Shown here piece by piece: positions 1 through 5,058 of a DNA stretch of 5,105 nt. Origin of the DNA: Syntrophopropionicum sp964397525. Lineage in GTDB: Bacteria; Bacillota; Desulfotomaculia; Desulfotomaculales; Pelotomaculaceae. The stretch spans positions 1 to 5,105 of the forward strand of contig CAYNIY010000084.1 of the NCBI GenBank assembly GCA_964397525.1, written 5' to 3'. A program made the translations under genes and the position numbers. The stretch's first letter is position 1. Each line of letters starts with the position of its first letter. The notes below the pieces were generated by a model. It ran no database searches and was not told where the DNA came from. It was given only the letters and a program-made list of their open reading frames with translations.

Positions 1-27
1 CCGGCCGATATTTAACGGCAGCTGCAT
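1..27 (-). CDS. Start of a further downstream gene, truncated by the window edge
   Basis: The stop codon of the ABC ATPase gene is read as TAATG, so an ATG at 27-25 shares one base with the stop. From this ATG the frame is open to the window edge and gives nine residues, MQLPLNIGR. One-base TAATG overlaps are a common form of translational coupling in bacterial operons, and no terminator lies between the ABC gene and this point, so a third co-transcribed gene is plausible. The upstream Shine-Dalgarno is weak (GGCCGGAA), as often seen with coupled starts. Nine residues cannot identify a family, so no function is offered. Confidence 0.45.
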
Positions 28-833
28 TAGAATTCCGGCCATCCATACCACTCCTTCATCTCACTTAGATCTGTATCCTGATTAATGCTGTTTCCTTTGC
101 GCAGGTAATTACGCAGCCCAGCCATCTTCTTTTCCACCCTGGTCAAGCCTGCCAGGACTTTTTTTTCTTCCTGGGTGGTGCGGCAAACTTTTTCCATACC
201 CCCGTTCTTCATGATGATCCTTTGCTCAGCCATAAGCATCAAAGTTGGATCATGAGAGACCACCAGTACGATTTTCCCCTGTCCCGTCAATATTTCCAAG
301 GCCTGCAGGCGGTCAATCCCGGCATTCTCAATTTCATCGATCAGCACCACCGGTGCATTGCTGATCAGGGCCACATCGGCTACCATGAGGGCCCGGGACT
401 GCCCTCCGCTCAATTGGGTCAGGTTCGTGGCGAAGGTGACCGGCTCACCGGACAAGTGGTTCGTTATCTCCAGCACCTTCCTGAGAGTGTTCTCCTTGTC
501 CCGGATTCTCCTCACCTGGGCATGCATGGTGAGGAATTCTTCGATCGGCATATCGATGACGAAATTCATATTTTGCGATACCTGGGCTATCAAATAGCGC
601 AAATCCCTTTTATCCTTACTTTTGTTAACAAGCTGGTTGTTGATAAGGACGCGCCTGCCGGTAAGGGTTTCATACTCGGCATATTGTTCGATATCGGAAA
701 CCAGCTGGGTTTTACCGGATCCTGTTGGCCCGGCCACCGCCAGTACTTCGCCTGCTGCTGCTTCAACTCTCTGGATTTTCTCAGGATGGCCATTTTTATC
801 AAGACCACCTAAGATGGTAATTTGTTCAAGCAT
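27..833 (-). CDS. Stand-alone ABC-type ATP-binding protein (soluble ATPase)
   Basis: A 268-residue protein with one complete ABC nucleotide-binding domain: Walker A GPTGSGKT at 35-42, candidate Q-loop glutamines at Q84 and Q87, signature LSGGQ at 141-145, Walker B VVLIDE at 162-167 with catalytic E167, and switch histidine H194 in VVSHDP. There is no signal peptide or membrane segment, and no permease gene is visible beside it. Two points are atypical: the segment before Walker A shows no obvious aromatic A-loop residue, and the usual DEPTSALD stretch reads DEIENAGID. The last 55 or so residues are charged (EEKK, RVEKK, LRKGN) and end in EWYGWPEF. Start: ATG preceded at 5 nt by AGGAGAGG (plus strand 839-846), inside the end of the GTPase gene; the two genes overlap by 8 nt. 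Family knowledge supports ATP-driven conformational work. A role together with the upstream GTPase, such as metal transfer or enzyme activation, is inferred from context only; it could also energise a transporter encoded further downstream. Confidence 0.85.
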   Translation of the reverse strand: MLEQITILGGLDKNGHPEKIQRVEAAAGEVLAVAGPTGSGKTQLVSDIEQYAEYETLTGRRVLINNQLVNKSKDKRDLRYLIAQVSQNMNFVIDMPIEEFLTMHAQVRRIRDKENTLRKVLEITNHLSGEPVTFATNLTQLSGGQSRALMVADVALISNAPVVLIDEIENAGIDRLQALEILTGQGKIVLVVSHDPTLMLMAEQRIIMKNGGMEKVCRTTQEEKKVLAGLTRVEKKMAGLRNYLRKGNSINQDTDLSEMKEWYGWPEF

Positions 834-1527
834 CCATGCCTCTCCTGAAATCCACTTTCTTCACCAGGCCCATCTGGTGACTCTGGCCGATCATCGTCTC
901 TCCGGCACAATAAGAGCATATCGCTGCCGGCATGGAGTTCATCAGTTCTTTACCGGTTATGCTGTCCAGATCCTTACTGTCGAGGATCTCGTTTTTCAGC
1001 GCCAGTGCTCCCTGGCCTGTCAGCCCGTTAATGTCCAAAATCCTGGCCTGTGGGTTCTCCATTTCTACCTTATATCTGAATACCTCCCGTTCAGCCTGGG
1101 ATACCATATCACCTTTGGTAATGACCACAATACCAGCTGTACCTAACATTGGCCCAATTTTCTCAGGTGTGTCTATGCCGATCAGATTGTCAATGACACA
1201 GACAGAGAGGCAATCATGCACGGCCGGCGCACAACGATGGCATAGTCCTGCCGTCTCCAAAACCAACACATCTGCATTTTGCTCCCGGGCCCACAACTCC
1301 ACTTCTTCCAAGTTGGAAACATAAAAATGATCCGGGCAAATATATTCACTTAGACCTACCGCTACTGGTATGCCAAGCCTGGAATATTTCACATCATCAG
1401 ATGTCTGCAGGCAGTCAATTTTGCACGCTGTCACTACAAGCCCGTTTTTCAGCAGATGGCGGATAGTATGGACCATTACCGAGGTCTTACCCGACGAAGG
1501 CGTGCCGGCAACAATAACAAAACGCAT
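826..1527 (-). CDS. HypB/UreG-like SIMIBI GTPase, probable metal-insertion chaperone
   Basis: A 233-residue P-loop protein (numbered from the ATG at 1527). It has Walker A GTPSSGKT at 8-15, a switch segment ETAGLCHRCAP at 91-101, the guanine-specificity motif TKGD at 137-140, and NGLTGQG at 167-173, which corresponds to the SxxTGxG region of HypB. CPDH at 64-67 sits where UreG has its nickel-binding CPH and HypB its CH motif. The CHRC pair at 96-99 recalls the ENVGNLVCP metal site of HypB, and a further CSYC lies at 204-207. HypB and UreG use GTP to deliver nickel to hydrogenase and urease; no hydrogenase or urease gene is seen here, so the client and metal are unknown. Start: a GTG at 1536 would add three residues. 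I prefer the ATG because the P-loop strand then begins normally (MRFVIVAGTP) and GAGTG lies 6 nt upstream; neither Shine-Dalgarno is strong. It is the first gene after the promoter at 1619-1647. Confidence 0.82.
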   Translation of the reverse strand: MRFVIVAGTPSSGKTSVMVHTIRHLLKNGLVVTACKIDCLQTSDDVKYSRLGIPVAVGLSEYICPDHFYVSNLEEVELWAREQNADVLVLETAGLCHRCAPAVHDCLSVCVIDNLIGIDTPEKIGPMLGTAGIVVITKGDMVSQAEREVFRYKVEMENPQARILDINGLTGQGALALKNEILDSKDLDSITGKELMNSMPAAICSYCAGETMIGQSHQMGLVKKVDFRRGMDA

Positions 1528-1574
1528 GAGAGTCACTCTTTTCTTTATATTAGCATCCGCCGTGACGGGGCGCT

Positions 1575-1598
1575 ACGTTACTCATCATAATATAACGT
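1575..1598. promoter_or_regulatory. Inverted repeat ACGTTA-N12-TAACGT in the GTPase leader
   Basis: ACGTTA at 1575-1580 and TAACGT at 1593-1598 form a perfect 6-bp inverted repeat with a 12-bp spacer. It lies just downstream of the expected transcription start of the GTPase operon and overlaps the first ATCATAAT copy. Read on the minus strand it gives CGTTATATTATG with AACG at the far side, which loosely resembles the ModE operator type CGTTATAT-N-ATAACG. The right half lacks the TATA portion and the overall length differs, so any named regulator is speculative. Confidence 0.35.
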
Positions 1599-1662
1599 TG
1601 CATTACATAACATATATTATGATATCTCCCTCCTGCATCAATGTCAATTATCATATCATAAT
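1584..1662. promoter_or_regulatory. Three ATCATAAT boxes of alternating orientation around the GTPase promoter (candidate operators)
   Basis: ATCATAATATA at 1584-1594 and its exact reverse complement TATATTATGAT at 1613-1623 form a perfect 11-bp inverted repeat with an 18-bp spacer. A third box, ATATCATAAT at 1653-1662, is the exact complement of ATTATGATAT at 1616-1625. The middle box covers the -10 hexamer, the left box lies just after the expected transcription start, and the right box lies just upstream of the -35. This is the layout expected of repressor binding sites. AT-rich sequence makes short matches likelier by chance, but 10-11 bp perfect matches placed on the promoter are notable. 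The regulator is not in the window. Confidence 0.5.
1619..1647 (-). promoter_or_regulatory. Sigma-A-type promoter of the GTPase-ABC operon
   Basis: On the minus strand a perfect -35 TTGACA (plus 1642-1647) is separated by exactly 17 bp from TATCAT (plus 1619-1624), which matches the TATAAT consensus at five of six positions. Transcription would begin near 1612, leaving a leader of about 85 nt before the ATG at 1527. The promoter lies in an AT-rich intergenic stretch downstream of the terminator of the preceding operon, so the GTPase-ABC genes have their own start. Strength and start site are inferred from consensus only. Confidence 0.72.
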
Positions 1663-1760
1663 TTTTATGTTGCTTTATGTACTCTTTTATTTGTTTTCAT
1701 ATCACTATATAGTATCAACAATCCTCTTTCATCATCCGCGTTCTCCTGTAGACAGGCATG

Positions 1761-1788
1761 AAAAAAGCACCCTCTTGTTGGAGGATGC
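1761..1788 (-). terminator. Rho-independent terminator of the trp-aroF operon
   Basis: Read on the minus strand, GCATCCTC, the loop CAACAA and GAGGGTGC form an 8-bp stem with one G-U pair, followed directly by six T residues. It lies about 50 nt after the aroF stop codon and before the promoter of the next operon, so it separates the two transcription units. The plus strand has no T run after the stem, so it acts in one direction only. Confidence 0.9.
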
Positions 1789-1798
1789 CGGAAGCAAG

Positions 1799-1827
1799 GG
1801 AAGCAAAGGGACGTTCTTTTTGCTTCC
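1799..1827 (-). other. Second hairpin just upstream of the terminator, with a duplicated arm
   Basis: GGAAGCAAA at 1799-1807 and TTTGCTTCC at 1819-1827 form a perfect 9-bp inverted repeat with an 11-nt loop, 11 nt after the aroF stop. It lacks a following U run, so alone it is not a typical terminator. It may stabilise the mRNA 3' end or assist termination. A second copy of the left arm, GGAAGCAA at 1790-1797, could pair with the same right arm, giving an alternative fold that reaches the edge of the terminator stem. Confidence 0.55.
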
Positions 1828-1837
1828 TTATTATCTT

Positions 1838-2905
1838 TTACTGTGGGGGGAATAATTGATGTGGCGCGGTTCCTTTTAGATTATCGTTCAAACCTATCTG
1901 TTTCCCTTCAAAGGCCACCCGGCGCTTCAGGTCCTCCATCAGGATACTGAACTCTGCCAGGTCCAGTGACTGCGCCCCGTCGCACAGGGCCTGGGCCGGA
2001 TCGTTGTGGGTTTCGATCATCAGGCCGTCAGCCCCGACCGCTACCGCCGCCCTCGCCAGCGGCGCCACCAGCGCGCGGAGGCCGGCAGCATGGCTGGGAT
2101 CGACGATAATCGGCAGGTGGGTCTTTTGTTTCAGCAGCGGCACAGCAGACAAATCCAGGGTGTTGCGGGTGGCCGGTTCAAAAGTGCGTATCCCCCGTTC
2201 ACACAGGATAACCTGGCTGTTTCCTTCCGACATAATATACTCGGCGCTCATTAAAAGCTCTTCCAGTGTGTTGGCGAGCCCCCGCTTGAGCAGCACGGGC
2301 TTGTTTAAGCGCCCGACCTCCCGCAGCAGGTCAAAGTTCTGCATATTGCGGGCCCCGATCTGGATGACATCAATCTCTTCAAACAACAGCAGCTGGGTCT
2401 GGTTCATCACCTCGGTCACAACCGGCAGGCCGGTCTCGCGCTTGGCCTCCAGCAACAGGCGCAAGCCCTCCTCCTGCAGCCCCATAAAGGCATAGGGCGA
2501 AGTGCGCGGTTTAAAGGCCCCGCCTCTCAGCAGCGTGGCGCCGCTGGCTTTGACCGATTTGGCCACTGCGATGATCTGCTCCTCGCTTTCTACCGAGCAG
2601 GGCCCCGATATTACCTGGAACATCCCGGTCCCGAAAAGCACGCCACCGGCGCTGACTACCGTATCCTCCGGGTGAACTGTCCTGTTCACGGCTTTGTAGG
2701 GCTCGGTAACCCGTTTTCCATACTCCACAATGACGTTGGTCTGGACCACAGTATCCAGATCTATCGTAGCCGTGTTGCCGATCAGGCAGACCACGGTATG
2801 TTCGGTGCCGGTGCTCAAAAAAGTCTTGAAGCCGCGGGCTTCAATTTTGGCGGAGAATTCATCTATTTTTTGCCGGGGCACACCCGGTTTTAATACAAAA
2901 AGCAT
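1838..2905 (-). CDS. aroF: 3-deoxy-7-phosphoheptulonate (DAHP) synthase, type I-beta with N-terminal regulatory domain
   Basis: Condenses phosphoenolpyruvate and erythrose 4-phosphate to DAHP, the first step of the shikimate pathway, in the cytosol. The protein has 355 residues. Residues 1 to about 70 form a small ferredoxin-like/ACT-like domain (MLFVLKPG...), as in Thermotoga-type enzymes, where it carries aromatic amino acid feedback. The barrel follows: GPCSVES at 101-107 with metal ligand C103, RGGAFKPRTSPYAFMG at 127-142, GARNMQNF at 184-191, LLKRG at 205-209 with K207, ERGIRTFE at 236-243, DPSHAAG with H272, E298 in MIETH, and D309 in ALCDGAQSL. C103, H272, E298 and D309 correspond to the family metal site. 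Start: an upstream in-frame TTG at 2929 would overlap trpA by 8 nt, but the ATG at 2905 has GGAGG 9 nt upstream and gives the family's usual N-terminus. It sits 16 nt after trpA and is the last gene of the unit. The effector (Trp, Tyr, Phe or prephenate) cannot be read from sequence. Confidence 0.95.
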   Translation of the reverse strand: MLFVLKPGVPRQKIDEFSAKIEARGFKTFLSTGTEHTVVCLIGNTATIDLDTVVQTNVIVEYGKRVTEPYKAVNRTVHPEDTVVSAGGVLFGTGMFQVISGPCSVESEEQIIAVAKSVKASGATLLRGGAFKPRTSPYAFMGLQEEGLRLLLEAKRETGLPVVTEVMNQTQLLLFEEIDVIQIGARNMQNFDLLREVGRLNKPVLLKRGLANTLEELLMSAEYIMSEGNSQVILCERGIRTFEPATRNTLDLSAVPLLKQKTHLPIIVDPSHAAGLRALVAPLARAAVAVGADGLMIETHNDPAQALCDGAQSLDLAEFSILMEDLKRRVAFEGKQIGLNDNLKGTAPHQLFPPQ

Positions 2906-2914
2906 CTGCTGCTG

Positions 2915-2923
2915 CCTCCCCTT
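2915..2923 (-). promoter_or_regulatory. Ribosome binding site deciding the aroF start
   Basis: The minus strand reads AAGGGGAGG here, with GGAGG ending 9 nt before the ATG at 2905. It lies within and just after the trpA stop codon. It falls downstream of the alternative TTG at 2929, so it could not serve that codon; this supports the shorter 355-residue AroF. Confidence 0.85.
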
Positions 2924-3692
2924 ATTCAATGGCCGCTTTCATCTGCCGCACATATGCGGTGATCGGGCCGACACATTCCACCCCGTATTGTTCGGCTATT
3001 TTCACAATCGCGCTGCCCACGATTACCCCGTCTGCATAAGCCGCCATCGCCCTGGCCTGTTCCGGGGTCGAGATGCCGAAACCAATGGCGCAGGGTATGT
3101 CCCTGGCGGCCTTCACCAGAGCAACCATTTCAGCGATGTCCGTGGTGATCCGGCTGCGCATACCGGTTACCCCCAGGGAGGAAACACAGTAGACAAAACC
3201 TTCCGCCTCAGCGGCAATCATAGCGATGCGCTGCCTGGAGGTGGGCGCTATCAGTGAGATCAAGTCTATGCCGCAGGCCTGGCAGCTGGAGAGGAGTTCT
3301 TCTTTCTCCTCGTAGGGCAGGTCAGGCACAACCAGCGCATCAATGCCGCATGCCGCCGCCCGCTCCATGAACCGCTCCACGCCGTAAACAAAGACCGGAT
3401 TGACATAAGTCATGAAGGCCAGCGGGACGTCGGTCTTTTCCCTGACCCGCTCCAGCATGGCAAAGATTTTATCGGTCGTAGCGCCTGCGGCCAGAGCGCG
3501 TGTGCTGGCCTTCTGGATCACTACACCCTCGGCGATCGGATCAGAAAAAGGAATGCCGATTTCGATCAGGTCAGCCCCCGCCTGGCTCATGGCAGGTATT
3601 AACTGCGCCGTAATTTCCAGGCTGGGATCACCGGCCGTGATGAAGGGAATAAAGGCCTTTCCTTTGCTGAATACATTTTTAACTCTACTCAT
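2922..3692 (-). CDS. trpA: Tryptophan synthase alpha subunit
   Basis: Cleaves indole-3-glycerol phosphate to indole and glyceraldehyde 3-phosphate; in the alpha2-beta2 complex the indole is channelled to TrpB. The 256-residue TIM barrel is close to the usual length. Visible landmarks are FITAGDPS near the N-terminus, the signature LIEIGIPFSDPIAEG at 42-56 with catalytic E44 (E49 of the Salmonella enzyme), PDLPYEE at 123-129, the loop-6 region SSLGVTGMRS at 171-180, and the phosphate-binding GFGIS (204-208) and VGSAIV (225-230). The residue equivalent to catalytic Asp60 is a glutamate, E55, and the usual following GP is GV; Glu is tolerated in the family signature, so activity is still expected. 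Start: ATG at 3692 inside the last codons of trpB (8-nt overlap), with GAGGGGTG at 3700-3707, 7 nt upstream. Confidence 0.96.
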   Translation of the reverse strand: MSRVKNVFSKGKAFIPFITAGDPSLEITAQLIPAMSQAGADLIEIGIPFSDPIAEGVVIQKASTRALAAGATTDKIFAMLERVREKTDVPLAFMTYVNPVFVYGVERFMERAAACGIDALVVPDLPYEEKEELLSSCQACGIDLISLIAPTSRQRIAMIAAEAEGFVYCVSSLGVTGMRSRITTDIAEMVALVKAARDIPCAIGFGISTPEQARAMAAYADGVIVGSAIVKIAEQYGVECVGPITAYVRQMKAAIE

Positions 3693-4869
3693 CTATTTTC
3701 ACCCCTCTGTAACGGGCTATGGCGGCCACGTCTTTGTCACCGCGGCCGGAAATATTGATCACGATGATCTTATCCGCTGCCATCGTCGGGGCCAGCCGAC
3801 AGGCGTAAGCAACCGCGTGGGCGCTTTCTATGGCGGGGATGATCCCTTCAGTGCGCGAGAGGTATTCGAAAGCTTCAACCGCTTCCAGGTCAGTCACCGG
3901 CACATACTGCGCCCGGCCTGTATCTGCCAACATGGCATGCTCCGGGCCGATGCCCGGGTAGTCCAGGCCGGCGGAAATAGAGTAGACCGGGGCAATCTGG
4001 CCAAACTCGTCCTGGCAGAAATAAGACTTCATGCCGTGAAATATCCCCACGCTGCCGTTGGCCAGGGTGGCAGCGTTTTTGGGATTGTCTACGCCCAACC
4101 CGGCGGCTTCGCAGCCGATCAGCTGCACCGATGGATCATCAATGAACTCATAAAATGCCCCGATGGCATTGCTGCCGCCGCCGACACAGGCGATCACCGC
4201 GTCAGGCAGCCTGTGCTCCATAGCCTGCAGCTGTTCTTTGATCTCTCTGCCGATCACCTTCTGGAAGTCCCGCACAATGACTGGATACGGGTGAGGACCC
4301 ATCACCGAACCAAGCACATAGTAAGTGTCATCCATGCGTGTAGTCCATTCGCGCATGGTTTCGCTGACCGCATCCTTGAGCGTCTGCGTACCGCTTTCGA
4401 CCACATGCACCTTTGCTCCCAGCAGCTCCATGCGAAACACATTCAGCGCCTGCCGCTCTGTATCTTCCCGGCCCATAAAGACTTCGCATTCCAGGTCCAT
4501 CAGAGCTGCGGCGGTAGCGGTAGCCACACCATGCTGCCCCGCGCCGGTTTCCGCGATCACCCTGGTTTTTCCCATCTTCTTGGCCAGGAGCGCCTGCCCT
4601 AAAACATTATTGATTTTATGAGAGCCGGTATGGTTCAGGTCCTCCCGCTTGAGATAAATTTTGGCCCCGCCCAGATCCCGGGTCATCTTCTGCGCATAGT
4701 ACAGAATGGAGGGACGCCCGGCATAGTTTTTCATCAGCTCGTCCAGTTCCAGCTGGAACTGCTCGTCTTTACTATAATATTCATAGGCCTCTTCCAGCTC
4801 CAGGACCGCATTCATCAGCGTTTCCGGGATATACTGTCCGCCATAGTTACCAAAACGGCCTTTCTTCAT
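3685..4869 (-). CDS. trpB: Tryptophan synthase beta subunit
   Basis: PLP enzyme that joins indole and L-serine to make L-tryptophan, the last step of the pathway. The 394-residue protein has the normal length for the TrpB1 class that pairs with TrpA. Landmarks: N-terminal GRFGNYGGQYIPETL at 4-18, the PLP lysine K85 in LNHTGSHKINN, catalytic E107 in ETGAGQHG, the COMM (communication) region at about 100-185, the phosphate-binding loop GGGSNAIG at 230-237, DYPGIGPEHA at 303-312, E348 in IESAHA, and S374 in NISGRGDKD, near the PLP ring nitrogen. All key residues are present. Start: ATG at 4869, with GAAAGGA (4880-4886) 10 nt upstream. trpA overlaps its end, which fits coupled translation of the two subunits. 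The region upstream is a repeat array; no convincing promoter was seen there, so it is probably transcribed from an upstream trp promoter outside the window. Confidence 0.97.
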   Translation of the reverse strand: MKKGRFGNYGGQYIPETLMNAVLELEEAYEYYSKDEQFQLELDELMKNYAGRPSILYYAQKMTRDLGGAKIYLKREDLNHTGSHKINNVLGQALLAKKMGKTRVIAETGAGQHGVATATAAALMDLECEVFMGREDTERQALNVFRMELLGAKVHVVESGTQTLKDAVSETMREWTTRMDDTYYVLGSVMGPHPYPVIVRDFQKVIGREIKEQLQAMEHRLPDAVIACVGGGSNAIGAFYEFIDDPSVQLIGCEAAGLGVDNPKNAATLANGSVGIFHGMKSYFCQDEFGQIAPVYSISAGLDYPGIGPEHAMLADTGRAQYVPVTDLEAVEAFEYLSRTEGIIPAIESAHAVAYACRLAPTMAADKIIVINISGRGDKDVAAIARYRGVKIDE

Positions 4870-4903
4870 GATATTTCGTTCCTTTCGTTTATATCTCTAT
4901 CCT

Positions 4904-4978
4904 GTCATCCTGCGTTGTTTATGTCATCCTGAGTTGTTTATGTTATCCTGCGTTGTTTATGTCATCCTGAGTGCTTAT
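4904..4978. repeat. 19-bp tandem repeat array upstream of trpB
   Basis: Four head-to-tail copies of a 19-bp unit, GTCATCCTGMGTTGTTTAT, start at 4904, 4923, 4942 and 4961. The first three are 19 bp and differ only at the tenth base (C or A) plus one C-to-T change in copy three; the fourth is 18 bp and diverged at its end (GTGCTTAT). A fifth GTCATCCTGAG at 4979 begins the palindromic element beside it. The first 11 bases of the unit equal the end of that palindrome, so the array probably arose by slippage or duplication from its edge. Confidence 0.85.
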
Positions 4979-5039
4979 GTCATCCTGAGCGCAGTGAAGG
5001 ATCTAAAACCGGATTCTTCACTGGCGTTCAGAATGACAT
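4977..5039. repeat. Palindromic intergenic repeat element (GTCATCCTGAGCG family)
   Basis: The left arm GTCATCCTGAGCGCAGTG and continuation to about 5004 matches the complement of the right arm (5011-5039) with only a few substitutions and one 1-nt indel. This gives a hairpin of about 28 bp around a 6-nt loop, AAAACC. The arm sequence GTCATTCTGAGCG...GAAGAATCT is a dispersed palindromic repeat I recognise from intergenic regions of many Firmicutes and other bacteria. It carries no reading frame, so it would be a non-autonomous REP- or MITE-like element. In the trp transcript it would form a stable stem. Confidence 0.75.
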
Positions 5040-5046
5040 CAGGATA

Positions 5047-5058
5047 ATTCTTAAGAAT
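5047..5058. repeat. 12-bp perfect palindrome ATTCTTAAGAAT
   Basis: A perfect 12-bp palindrome lies just upstream (in the direction of transcription) of the larger palindromic element. On the minus strand it is preceded by GTC, giving GTCATTCTTAAGAAT, which begins like the arm of the larger element. It may be a degenerate fragment of another copy. No function is evident. Confidence 0.4.

Noticed and set aside
222..1146. Plus-strand open frames opposite the ABC and GTPase genes
   Set aside because: They overlap clear minus-strand genes with full motif sets, show no motifs of their own, and lack convincing ribosome binding sites.
1528..1612. Possible riboswitch in the GTPase leader
   Set aside because: The leader is only about 85 nt, has just a weak CGCC/GGCG stem, and shows no conserved core of a known riboswitch class or any attenuator.
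1704..1713. Palindrome ACTATATAGT upstream of the GTPase promoter
   Set aside because: It is a 10-bp palindrome in very AT-rich DNA, well upstream of the promoter, and not related to the other repeats; chance is a sufficient explanation.
1370..1855. Plus-strand frame across the AT-rich intergenic region with a hydrophobic stretch
   Set aside because: The apparent membrane-like segment is translated AT-rich promoter and operator sequence, and the frame runs through the terminator hairpins. It has no good start signal.
3412..4602. Plus-strand open frame of 396 codons opposite trpB and trpA
   Set aside because: It is antisense to two well-recognised genes. Its translation shows no family motif and is rich in the His, Arg and Cys typical of shadow frames in GC-rich genes.
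4904..5000. Possible CRISPR array
   Set aside because: The 19-bp units are directly adjacent with no unique spacers, and no cas gene is present; it is a simple tandem repeat.
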